Shown one piece after another: positions 1-6,372 of a DNA stretch of 7,363 nucleotides. The stretch covers positions 1 through 7,363 of the forward strand of contig JAPLUJ010000513.1 in assembly GCA_026397695.1 (NCBI GenBank), given 5' to 3'. A program made the position numbers and the translations under genes. The notes beneath the pieces were generated by a model. That model worked only from the letters and a program-made list of their open reading frames with translations. It made no database searches and was not told the origin of the DNA. The number at the start of each line of letters is the position of its first letter. The stretch's first letter is position 1. The stretch comes from Verrucomicrobiota bacterium. GTDB lineage: Bacteria > Verrucomicrobiota > Verrucomicrobiia > Verrucomicrobiales > Akkermansiaceae.

Positions 1-613
1 TCCGGTCGTCCAGCGTCAGCTCGTAATGGCAGTATTTCGTCAGCAGGTCGAGCACCCGCTTGTCTCCACTATAATCGTAGTAGAAACGGTAGGCATACAT
101 CATGTTCATTTGCGGCATGAGGTCCGGTTCCTGGCCATTGAGGCCGGAGATCGCCTCGGTGCCGAAGTATCCGTTAGGTCGTTGGCCGATGATTGACGGT
201 TCGAGCCAACTCTTGGCCTCGGCCACCAGCTTCGGGTCGTCGAGGAGGAATGCCGCGGCGGCGTAACCGCGCAGCCAATACGGCACTTCCTCCCAGAAGT
301 TGTCACCCTTGCCGGCGGGATCGAGCCAGGCGTTGTTTCTTTTGTTGATGAAGCTGCTGATTTCGCCGAGATGTCCATGGAACCCCTGGGACTGGAGTTG
401 CAGTTGTTTGAGCAGCCAGCCCTGCGGTTTCACCGCGCACAGCGGCAGGCGGATATATGGGATGGGCAGCAGCGGCGCCTTGTTGCCGGGATAGTAGGGG
501 TTGGCACCTGTGGTCGAGGGCCGTTCCACGACTGCAAGCGTGTCGGCGGAAGCCGGGAGGATACCGGGCGTCAAGGCGACGGCGGCGAGAGCGATGCCGG
601 GAAATATTTTCAT
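1..613 (-). CDS. Exported GH127-type beta-L-arabinofuranosidase (DUF1680 family), N-terminal part
   Basis: Translation from the ATG at 613 gives 204 residues with no stop before the window edge, so the C-terminal majority is missing. Residues 1-23 form a signal peptide (short Lys-containing start, Ala/Leu-rich core, cleavage after ASA before DT), so export is predicted. The mature part carries the N-terminal signature of the GH127/DUF1680 alpha/alpha-barrel family: GWLLKQLQLQSQGFHGHLGE around 65-84, WEEVPYWLRGY at 107-117, QRPNGYFG at 144-151, and YYDYSGDKRVLDLL at 178-191. Characterised GH127 enzymes release beta-L-arabinofuranose using a cysteine nucleophile and a zinc site. Those residues lie further C-terminal and cannot be checked here. 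Related families share this fold, so the exact substrate is open. It follows the DUF6055 gene after 31 bp on the same strand, so it is probably co-transcribed. The preceding sequence is A/T-rich with no recognisable Shine-Dalgarno. Confidence 0.78.
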   Translation of the reverse strand, partial: MKIFPGIALAAVALTPGILPASADTLAVVERPSTTGANPYYPGNKAPLLPIPYIRLPLCAVKPQGWLLKQLQLQSQGFHGHLGEISSFINKRNNAWLDPAGKGDNFWEEVPYWLRGYAAAAFLLDDPKLVAEAKSWLEPSIIGQRPNGYFGTEAISGLNGQEPDLMPQMNMMYAYRFYYDYSGDKRVLDLLTKYCHYELTLDDR

Positions 614-644
614 GTTGGGAAAAATTTGAGGATGTTGCAGGATA

Positions 645-3600
645 TCATTTTACGGGTGTGCGGTCCGAGAGCGCGACCGAATGGACGGTGAATCTGCCGA
701 TCATGCCGCCGAACAATCCGCCCTTGAGATCGCGTCCGAGGTAACATTGGGTGGCCGCGACACTATCAGGACGCAGGGTCATGCGGGTGCTTTCCCCGAC
801 CTGCACCCCGTTGAGGAACAGCGTCGCGCGCGGCCCGTCCAACACCACCCGCACGGTGGCCCAAAGACCTTTATTCACCGGCTTCGTGGCTCCCACACCT
901 TCGATCTTGGCGCCCTTGCGGATACCGAAAACCAAGCGGCCTTTTTCCGACGGGCTCAGCCACACCGCATCGCCGTTAGGGTTTGCGAACTCGAAGACGC
1001 GGGTGGCCTCGCGGACACCATCCCACTTGAACTCGGCGGTATAGGTACATGCCCCCATGTCCGCAACATCCTTCGGCAATTCCACAAACTGGTTCTTGCC
1101 GTTCAAGACCAGCGCTTTGTTGCCCGCATTCTTGCCGGCGCCGGTATTCGGCAGGCTGGACTTCGGCCTTTCCGAATCCGATACCACCGCGAAGGCCGGG
1201 CTGTTGACGAGATAGCCCCAGGTCGCACCGAAGGCATCGCGCGCCATCCACGGATGCTCGGACGCCGTGAAGTCATAGTCGGCATACAATCCGCCAAACT
1301 CTTCGTCCACCTCGCCATCATTCTTGCCATTTCCCCAGCTCCAGGTGAACCATTTGCCTTTGGTGACTTCGTTGCCTTTGGAGTATGATCCGTCGATCAT
1401 GGAGGTTCCGCTCACAGTGCCTGTCGAGACGGCGCCGCCTTTGAGGACGGCGTTGCCACTGCACGTCTTGTCACGTTGCTCGGCGTGCTCCAATACCTTG
1501 GCCTTGTCCTTGATGGTGGCGTGCGTCGCCCTGGCATAATCCCGCACCTTGGCATCATCCTGAATGACGGAATCCCGGCTGACATGGGCAAATCCGCTCA
1601 CCACCGCACGGTCACGCACCGTCGAGTCCTGAACGACCGCGTAGTCCAGGATACACGCGTTGCCTAACACCTTTGAATTGCCAATGACCAGCGCCTTGGG
1701 TCCGACATAAGCGGTGGCATCCACCTGCGCGCGGCTATCGACCAAGCCGCCACCGTTGGCGTGTTTGACACCGTGGATGGGCGGTTTATCGGGAATCATC
1801 ACGTTGAGCGGTTCGCAGCCCGCAAGCTTGACCTTGTAGGGGAACGGCTCCTGCTCGAAGGAGCGGAAATCACCGACCATTTTGATGTTGTTTAGTTTGC
1901 TCGGTGTGGCGCAGACGACGAGGTTGAGCTCCTTGATGGACTTGCCGACCTCGAACTGCATGAGCTGGCCGGGCTTGGCAACCTCGCCATACACCGGTTT
2001 GTTATCCGTATCCACGCCGACAAATGCCGCACGCCACTCGGACCCGTGCAAAGGATCGACATACCCTGCAAGCATGGCCGAGACCTTGCCCGGTTTGACC
2101 GTCATGGGACAGATATTCCAGCCCAATTGCTGTGGAGCCATCTCTTTGGGCACGCGCCAGAATTCCGGCTCATAAGGAATTTTTTCGAGCGTGATACGGG
2201 CATAGCGCTGGATGTCGCTGTGCGCGCGCTGGGCATCCTGCTGGTAGCGGTTGACGGTGCTTACCACATGGTCATTGCCGAATGGCGTGTTGCCTTTGCC
2301 ATCATGCGCCTCCGCATAGGTGATATAGTCCCACGTGACATTGCGCATCAACATCCGCATGTATTCGTCGGCCAACGGCAGCCGGGCGTTGGGAAACACC
2401 CGGTCGAATGAGATCCACGGATACTCGTTTTTTTCGCCAGCCGTCGGGCCGTCATACCAGAGCTTGGAAACGGCCATCGGCCCGTATTCCGGCGTCTGCG
2501 CGAGATGCTCGAACATCAGGCGGTCATGATAGTAATTACGCCCGTGGGCGGGGAAATACATGCACACCCGGCTGATGCAACTGGGCGGATCGGTCTGATA
2601 GATGCCATTATATGTTTGGGGGAAGTTCGCGTGCGCCTCCCAAAAGCTGCCCGACATGCCGCCGGTCATGCCCTGCCAACCGTGCACCAGCTCATGCGGA
2701 TTGATATGCCCCGCACCCTGCAAAGCCCAGCCGAAATGGCCGTCCCAACCCATCCAGCTTCCTTTGGCAGGCTGGATCGGAATTTTATATCTGATGCCGT
2801 CGCCGCGTTCCTGCGCTTGCACGCTCACCACCGAACTGCGCATGGCCTGGCGCTCCGAATAGGTATGGTAGATCAATTCGGCCATGTTGAACATTCTGGG
2901 AACACGATCATTGAATTCCTTCAATTGTTGTTCCGACCATTTGGCCATTTCCTCTTTGTCCACGCAGTGGCGGAAATGTTCCGATTCCTTCGCCCACCAC
3001 TTGTCGGGTTCGGTTCGCCACCAGTTGTGCATCTCGGTTCCCAGCATGACGCCACCTTTGAAGTTGCAGGCGATTTCCTCGTCGGTCATGGCCGCGTCGT
3101 GGAGACGCACCGCCGCCAGATCCCCCTTGAAAGACGGTTTGTCCGCGGACACTCCGCCCAGCACCATGATGTGCCCGTCCTTGATGGTCATCAGGCGCTT
3201 GCCGCTGGAAACCTTGACGCCGTCAAGATACCAATGCTCCTTGCCGGACATGCAGTTCACCACCAGGTGGCGCCATTTGTCAGAACCGGTGAAGCCATTC
3301 GGATAGACAAGCGGCGCGGAAGTCTCCTTGCCGTCCTGCGATTGCCAGCCCAGCACGCATTCGCCTTTCGCGGGGCTCTCGTCGCGCAGCCACACCTCGA
3401 GCGCCATGTCATTGGTGCCGACCACTTTGGATTCGGCGCTGAAGTTCCCCTTCATGAAATCATTGCCATCAAAACGCACGGCACGCACTTGGCCGACTGT
3501 CACGGCGTGCGGATATTTTTCATCACGCTCCTTGTAGGGCACCTGGAATCCGAAGTCGCCGAAGTTACCGCCGACATGGGTGCCTTTTCCGCCGCCGGAA

Positions 3601-3827
3601 TAACCGCAGTTATACCAGTTCATCACGGTGTCTTTCTCATAGGTGCGCGACACCATGAACTCCGCGTGGAGGTCAATGGAAAGACGGCCCGCCACTGCCA
3701 GTTCGCCGATCGGCTGTTTGGTGACGAGTGATACTTCTTTGGTCAGTGCCATGCAGGCTCCGACCATCAGGCACTGCCCGATAAGCCATGCAGTGACGGT
3801 TTGTGCGGATTTTCGTTGGGTGTTCAT
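645..3827 (-). CDS. Large exported Svx/AvrXca-like (DUF6055) protein: LamG, gluzincin-like domain, hexapeptide beta-helix, LamG
   Basis: This 1060-residue protein starts at the ATG at 3827. The frame stays open to 3911, but that extension would overlap the GH51 gene and precede the signal sequence. Residues 1-30 form a hydrophobic export signal; VGAC at 22-25 might be a weak lipobox. Residues about 111-260 look like a LamG jellyroll (AVRFDG, WRHLVVN, YLDGVKV). Residues about 270-560 resemble DUF6055/Svx-AvrXca proteins, with HELVHGWQ at 378-385 and FWEAHA at 395-400. This HExxH with a Glu 15 residues later (E397) suits a gluzincin zinc site, so peptidase activity is plausible but unproven. 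A beta-sandwich-like stretch (about 570-680) precedes imperfect hexapeptide repeats at about 697-780. A second LamG-like domain fills about 903-1060 (LVLNGKNQFVELP, LFLNGVQVG). Family homologues occur in plant-pathogen virulence or avirulence proteins. It lies 14 bp after GH51 and 31 bp before GH127. Confidence 0.8.
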   Translation of the reverse strand: MNTQRKSAQTVTAWLIGQCLMVGACMALTKEVSLVTKQPIGELAVAGRLSIDLHAEFMVSRTYEKDTVMNWYNCGYSGGGKGTHVGGNFGDFGFQVPYKERDEKYPHAVTVGQVRAVRFDGNDFMKGNFSAESKVVGTNDMALEVWLRDESPAKGECVLGWQSQDGKETSAPLVYPNGFTGSDKWRHLVVNCMSGKEHWYLDGVKVSSGKRLMTIKDGHIMVLGGVSADKPSFKGDLAAVRLHDAAMTDEEIACNFKGGVMLGTEMHNWWRTEPDKWWAKESEHFRHCVDKEEMAKWSEQQLKEFNDRVPRMFNMAELIYHTYSERQAMRSSVVSVQAQERGDGIRYKIPIQPAKGSWMGWDGHFGWALQGAGHINPHELVHGWQGMTGGMSGSFWEAHANFPQTYNGIYQTDPPSCISRVCMYFPAHGRNYYHDRLMFEHLAQTPEYGPMAVSKLWYDGPTAGEKNEYPWISFDRVFPNARLPLADEYMRMLMRNVTWDYITYAEAHDGKGNTPFGNDHVVSTVNRYQQDAQRAHSDIQRYARITLEKIPYEPEFWRVPKEMAPQQLGWNICPMTVKPGKVSAMLAGYVDPLHGSEWRAAFVGVDTDNKPVYGEVAKPGQLMQFEVGKSIKELNLVVCATPSKLNNIKMVGDFRSFEQEPFPYKVKLAGCEPLNVMIPDKPPIHGVKHANGGGLVDSRAQVDATAYVGPKALVIGNSKVLGNACILDYAVVQDSTVRDRAVVSGFAHVSRDSVIQDDAKVRDYARATHATIKDKAKVLEHAEQRDKTCSGNAVLKGGAVSTGTVSGTSMIDGSYSKGNEVTKGKWFTWSWGNGKNDGEVDEEFGGLYADYDFTASEHPWMARDAFGATWGYLVNSPAFAVVSDSERPKSSLPNTGAGKNAGNKALVLNGKNQFVELPKDVADMGACTYTAEFKWDGVREATRVFEFANPNGDAVWLSPSEKGRLVFGIRKGAKIEGVGATKPVNKGLWATVRVVLDGPRATLFLNGVQVGESTRMTLRPDSVAATQCYLGRDLKGGLFGGMIGRFTVHSVALSDRTPVK

Positions 3828-3841
3828 AAGGTTGGATGATA

Positions 3842-5806
3842 TTATTTGGCCTGGAGGCGCAGGACGTTGACGGAATTGGGTGGCAGGATGACCTGGAAGC
3901 TCTTCGCGCATCCGGTGAGCGGCAACACCTGCGGGGTGATGCGGTTCGGTTGGTCGAGCGAGTTCTCGTCCCCCCCCTTGTCGGAGCGGATCACGAGGTG
4001 TTGCCCGGTGGCCGCGACGTTGGTGGCACCCTCAATGCGGATTTCGGCTGGCAGCGGGGTTGGATTGTAATTGGTGGCCTTGACGACCACGGTCTTGTCC
4101 TTGCGCTGATAGCCGGAGGTGGCGAAGAACGACGGCTGGTTGTTGGCCTCGGGCTTGGGTGTGAAGTCCACGGTCGTCGCCAGATTCACGTCGGGGCGGT
4201 TTTCGGCATATACCTTCTGCACGTGATAGGACGCGTGGACGAAGCTGCGTGCGGCATCGAACTCGATGAGGTTCACGCCCCAACTGCGATTGTTCACGTT
4301 GACGAACAACGGCGCGTAGCTGGCCATGGTGACCAGATCGCCGTTGCGCTCGCACATCATCAGATAGACCGAGTCATCCATCGCCGCGCTCCAGTCACCG
4401 CCGCCGTGGTGATGGGCATATTCACCGACATAGACCTTCCACGGCTTGCGCGGGTATTTGTCGAAGTAATCGAAGTTCTTGCGAATCCAGCCGGACTGCT
4501 TGTAGGCATGCTCATCGACCACGTCGATGGCGTCGTCGCCCGCCCTGGCGATGGCACCCGGATTGAGGCCGCTCCAGTACATGCTCATGATGACGGTCAT
4601 TGCGGGATACTTCGCTTTGATCGCGGTGCGGAATTTCTTATAGTAGTCGCCGTAAAGTGCGGGCGGGTGTTCGTTGCCGATTTCGACATATTTGAGGGGG
4701 AATGGTTGTGGATGGCCGGAGCCGAGGTCCTCGCAGAACTGGAGGAATTCATGATAGCCGAAGCCGTCGGTGGAGCGGTATTGCCAATACCCCCACTGGC
4801 CCGGGCGATCCTCCGGCGGGCAGACCATCTTGCGCCAATCCGGCGCGGATTCCCACGACAGGCCTTCCACATAACAACCGCCGGGATAACGCACGAAGGA
4901 CGGTTTCAAGGCCTCCAGATGTTTCGCCAGATCCACGCGCAAGCCGTTAGGGCGGTTTTTATAAGTGGGGGGGAACAACGATATCCAGTCCACCTGCAAT
5001 TCACCCTTGCCGCGGAATGACAACACAAAGCGGGCCTGCGGATCGGTGTCGGTGGCCGCGAGCTTGGCTGTTAGGCGCTGCCATTTGTTTCCTGGCGTGA
5101 TTTTGCCAAACTCGTGCTGGCCGAGCACCTTGCCGTCCTTCGACTCCAGCGTGGCGGTCACGGTGCCCTCGAACGATCCGGGACGCAGGTAGCATTTCAA
5201 TTCGTAGGAGGTGCCGGATTGCACGTTGATGCCCCAATAGCCGCTGTTGATCAGGGCGACGCGGCCGGCCGGCCCGGTGGGGGCGCCGACTTGCAGCGCC
5301 AGCGACCTGCTAGACGCCGCGTTCATCGGGTTCACCTCGGTGGTTTTCATTTCGCCCGTAGTGCCGCCGGTAGTTTCCAGCGTCCATCCTAACAGCTCAC
5401 GCGCGGGTTGCCACGCGCAGTTGTTGACCCACGGCCACGGCATGTCCCATTTTTCCTTGGGCACACTGGACGGCAGTTTCTCGATTTCCATCTTCAGGTT
5501 GCCGTCGGGTTTTTTCACCACTTTCATGCCCTGCGGCAGCACGCCTTCCTCGAAGCTGCGGTTTTGGATGAGTTCGGCATAAATGCCGCCATCGAACGCG
5601 TGGCTGATCTCCTCCATGAAGATGCCGTAAAGGGTTGGCGACACCGGCGCCTTCTCTTGTGCCAGGTTGACTTGGATGGTGGCTTTGGGCGTTTCCGCCG
5701 TGGCCGCACTGGCGAGCAAGCCGCAGCACGCCAGCACCATGGCGCAGGTGCCGGGGCGGGAACGTTCGGGCTTGCCGGTGTGGATGAACGAGGTCATTGG
5801 ATGCAT
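3842..5806 (-). CDS. Exported GH51 alpha-L-arabinofuranosidase with inserted carbohydrate-binding domain; probable internal deletion
   Basis: From the ATG at 5806 this is 654 residues; the ATG at 5797 is an equally possible start. The frame is open to 6022, but the extra 72 residues show no recognisable domain and would bury the signal peptide. The signal peptide is Arg/Lys-containing with a CAMVLACCGLLASAA core and cleavage after ATA near residue 37. The GH51 barrel begins with LYGIFMEEISHAFDGGIYAE, is interrupted by a CBM4/9-like beta-sandwich (about 128-278), and resumes with RYPGG (306-310) and RSTDGFGYHE. The acid/base is E379 in EIGNE and the nucleophile E462 in YVGEYA. VDEHAY and SYAPLFVNV are also family motifs. 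A C-terminal beta domain ends in NSVNVLRLQAK. The expected product is free L-arabinose from alpha-linked side chains. CEDLG (358-362) runs directly into SGHPQPF, where family members as I recall them have about 55 more residues including a barrel strand. Activity is therefore uncertain. It probably heads the operon with the DUF6055 and GH127 genes. Confidence 0.88.
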   Translation of the reverse strand: MHPMTSFIHTGKPERSRPGTCAMVLACCGLLASAATAETPKATIQVNLAQEKAPVSPTLYGIFMEEISHAFDGGIYAELIQNRSFEEGVLPQGMKVVKKPDGNLKMEIEKLPSSVPKEKWDMPWPWVNNCAWQPARELLGWTLETTGGTTGEMKTTEVNPMNAASSRSLALQVGAPTGPAGRVALINSGYWGINVQSGTSYELKCYLRPGSFEGTVTATLESKDGKVLGQHEFGKITPGNKWQRLTAKLAATDTDPQARFVLSFRGKGELQVDWISLFPPTYKNRPNGLRVDLAKHLEALKPSFVRYPGGCYVEGLSWESAPDWRKMVCPPEDRPGQWGYWQYRSTDGFGYHEFLQFCEDLGSGHPQPFPLKYVEIGNEHPPALYGDYYKKFRTAIKAKYPAMTVIMSMYWSGLNPGAIARAGDDAIDVVDEHAYKQSGWIRKNFDYFDKYPRKPWKVYVGEYAHHHGGGDWSAAMDDSVYLMMCERNGDLVTMASYAPLFVNVNNRSWGVNLIEFDAARSFVHASYHVQKVYAENRPDVNLATTVDFTPKPEANNQPSFFATSGYQRKDKTVVVKATNYNPTPLPAEIRIEGATNVAATGQHLVIRSDKGGDENSLDQPNRITPQVLPLTGCAKSFQVILPPNSVNVLRLQAK

Positions 5807-5821
5807 GGGGATGTGCGGGGT

Positions 5822-5849
5822 TGCAAGGTTGGCTGCAAAGGTGCAAAGG
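5822..5849 (-). repeat. Short repeat cluster TGCAA(A)GG upstream of GH51
   Basis: On the plus strand, TGCAAGG at 5822-5828 is followed by two perfect tandem copies of TGCAAAGG at 5834-5841 and 5842-5849. They lie 15-43 bp upstream of the GH51 start codon, so they fall in its leader or promoter. A regulator-binding role is possible, but only the repetition itself is seen. Confidence 0.5.
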
Positions 5850-5850
5850 A

Positions 5851-5879
5851 ATTCATCCACCTGCTCATGGCTGATGAAT
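5851..5879. repeat. Spaced inverted repeat ATTCATC / GATGAAT
   Basis: Arms ATTCATC (5851-5857) and GATGAAT (5873-5879) are perfect 7-bp reverse complements separated by 15 bp. The element adjoins the TGCAAAGG repeats and lies about 45-73 bp upstream of the GH51 start. The spacing fits either an mRNA leader hairpin or a two-half-site operator; the sequence does not choose between them. A 7-bp match can also arise by chance. Confidence 0.4.
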
Positions 5880-5976
5880 GAGACGCCCCATTCCTTACGT
5901 GTGGGTTGCAACAAAGCTTGCCAACTTTTTTCGGGAAGATGATCCGAGCATCGCGGGCAGCACGCACCGCCTGTCA

Positions 5977-6016
5977 GGTCGAGCGGTCGACCGGTTAGGG
6001 CGGCAAACTGCCGCCC
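5977..6016. repeat. Pair of adjacent perfect hairpins (REP-like)
   Basis: The first hairpin has arms GGTCGA (5977-5982) and TCGACC (5987-5992) with a 4-nt loop. The second has arms GGGCGGCA (5998-6005) and TGCCGCCC (6009-6016) with a 3-nt loop. Only 5 bp separate them. Neither is followed by a T-run on either strand, so an intrinsic terminator is unlikely. Paired GC-rich palindromes between genes resemble REP/BIME-type elements, but the copy number in the genome is unknown. Confidence 0.5.
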
Positions 6017-6028
6017 CCGCAATCACGC

Positions 6029-6190
6029 ATGGCAACAGAGATGACGCTTGCGCTCAGCCCCTTTGAAACCGGCAGCCTGACCACGCGGACCTGCTTGGTC
6101 GGAATGCTCGACAAACACTTCGACCTCATCGAACGGTACATCCTCAAGCCGCCGCGTAACGCCGCGTCACCCGCCAACCATGGCAATTAG
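6029..6190 (+). CDS. Small unrecognised ORF, or remnant of one, on the opposite strand
   Basis: An ATG at 6029 opens a 53-codon frame ending in TAG at 6188-6190. It is the only plus-strand frame in this gap with coding-like composition: by my count 41 of 53 third positions are G or C, against 25 of 53 second positions. The middle reads as a plausible amphipathic helix (VGMLDKHFDLIERYILKPP). There is no clear ribosome-binding site, and the perfect hairpin at 5998-6016 ends 12 bp before the start. I do not recognise the product. It could be a real small protein, the tail of a decayed gene, or part of a repeated element together with the hairpin. A weak hairpin followed by TTTT (6295-6330) lies downstream on this strand. 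Confidence 0.25.
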   Translation: MATEMTLALSPFETGSLTTRTCLVGMLDKHFDLIERYILKPPRNAASPANHGN

Positions 6191-6294
6191 GTCTCCGTAC
6201 CCGTGCCAAGCGAAACAATTATGTGTCGGACTTTTTCGCTTTGGCAATTCGTCGTGGGGTGCGGTATTGGGATTGCGTTTGAAGTCTGCAGGAA

Positions 6295-6322
6295 TCGGCT
6301 TGGCGGATTTCTGGCAAGCCGA
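6295..6322. repeat. Inverted repeat TCGGCTTG / CAAGCCGA downstream of GH5
   Basis: Perfect 8-bp arms at 6295-6302 and 6315-6322 flank a 12-bp spacer, about 50 bp past the GH5 stop codon. On the minus strand no T-run follows, so it is not a standard intrinsic terminator for GH5. On the plus strand GATCTTTT follows, which would be a weak one. It may also protect the 3' end of the GH5 mRNA. Confidence 0.4.
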
Positions 6323-6338
6323 GATCTTTTCCCAAAGC

Positions 6339-6360
6339 GTTGCAGTGCGGGCGCTGCCAC
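6339..6360. repeat. Imperfect hairpin immediately after GH5
   Basis: Arms GTTGCAG (6339-6345) and CTGCCAC (6354-6360) pair at 6 of 7 positions around an 8-nt loop, starting 12 bp past the GH5 stop. Flanking CAAAG motifs occur on both sides (near 6333 and 6367). No T-run follows on the minus strand. It could end or stabilise the GH5 transcript, or be part of a dispersed repeat. Confidence 0.3.
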
Positions 6361-6372
6361 ACAATTCAAAGT

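Larger units (their letters stand above)
5807..6372. other. Intergenic region between GH5 and GH51 with several inverted repeats
   Basis: About 566 bp separate the GH5 stop from the GH51 start, in contrast to the 14 and 31 bp gaps further along. The region should hold the promoter of the GH51-DUF6055-GH127 run, but I see no -35/-10 pair with convincing spacing on the minus strand. It contains a short tandem repeat and a spaced inverted repeat close to the GH51 start, two adjacent hairpins at 5977-6016, a small plus-strand ORF (6029-6190), and two more hairpins just after the GH5 gene. The open frames at 6167-6376 (minus) and 6180-6491 (plus) show no recognisable domain and look fortuitous. 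Confidence 0.6.

Noticed and set aside
2505..3731. 408-codon open frame on the plus strand inside the DUF6055 gene
   Set aside because: It lies wholly antisense to a well-supported gene. The product is His/Ala-rich without recognisable domains, typical of the mirror frame of GC-rich coding sequence.
3828..3911. 28-codon upstream extension of the DUF6055 gene
   Set aside because: It would overlap the end of GH51 and lie ahead of the signal sequence. The ATG at 3827 is the natural start.
3836..5020. 394-codon open frame on the plus strand opposite GH51
   Set aside because: It is antisense to clear GH51 motifs and shows no domain or signal of its own, so it is a compositional shadow.
5880..5935. 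Promoter for the GH51 run (TTGGCA followed by TAAGGA on the minus strand)
   Set aside because: The two boxes are 21 bp apart and the second is a poor match to a -10 element, so I cannot support it.
5977..6016. Intrinsic terminator
   Set aside because: The stems are strong, but no T-run follows on either strand.
5807..6022. 72-codon in-frame extension of GH51 upstream of its signal peptide
   Set aside because: It would place an export signal in the interior of the protein, shows no known domain, and crosses the paired hairpins. The internal ATGs at 5806 or 5797 fit far better.
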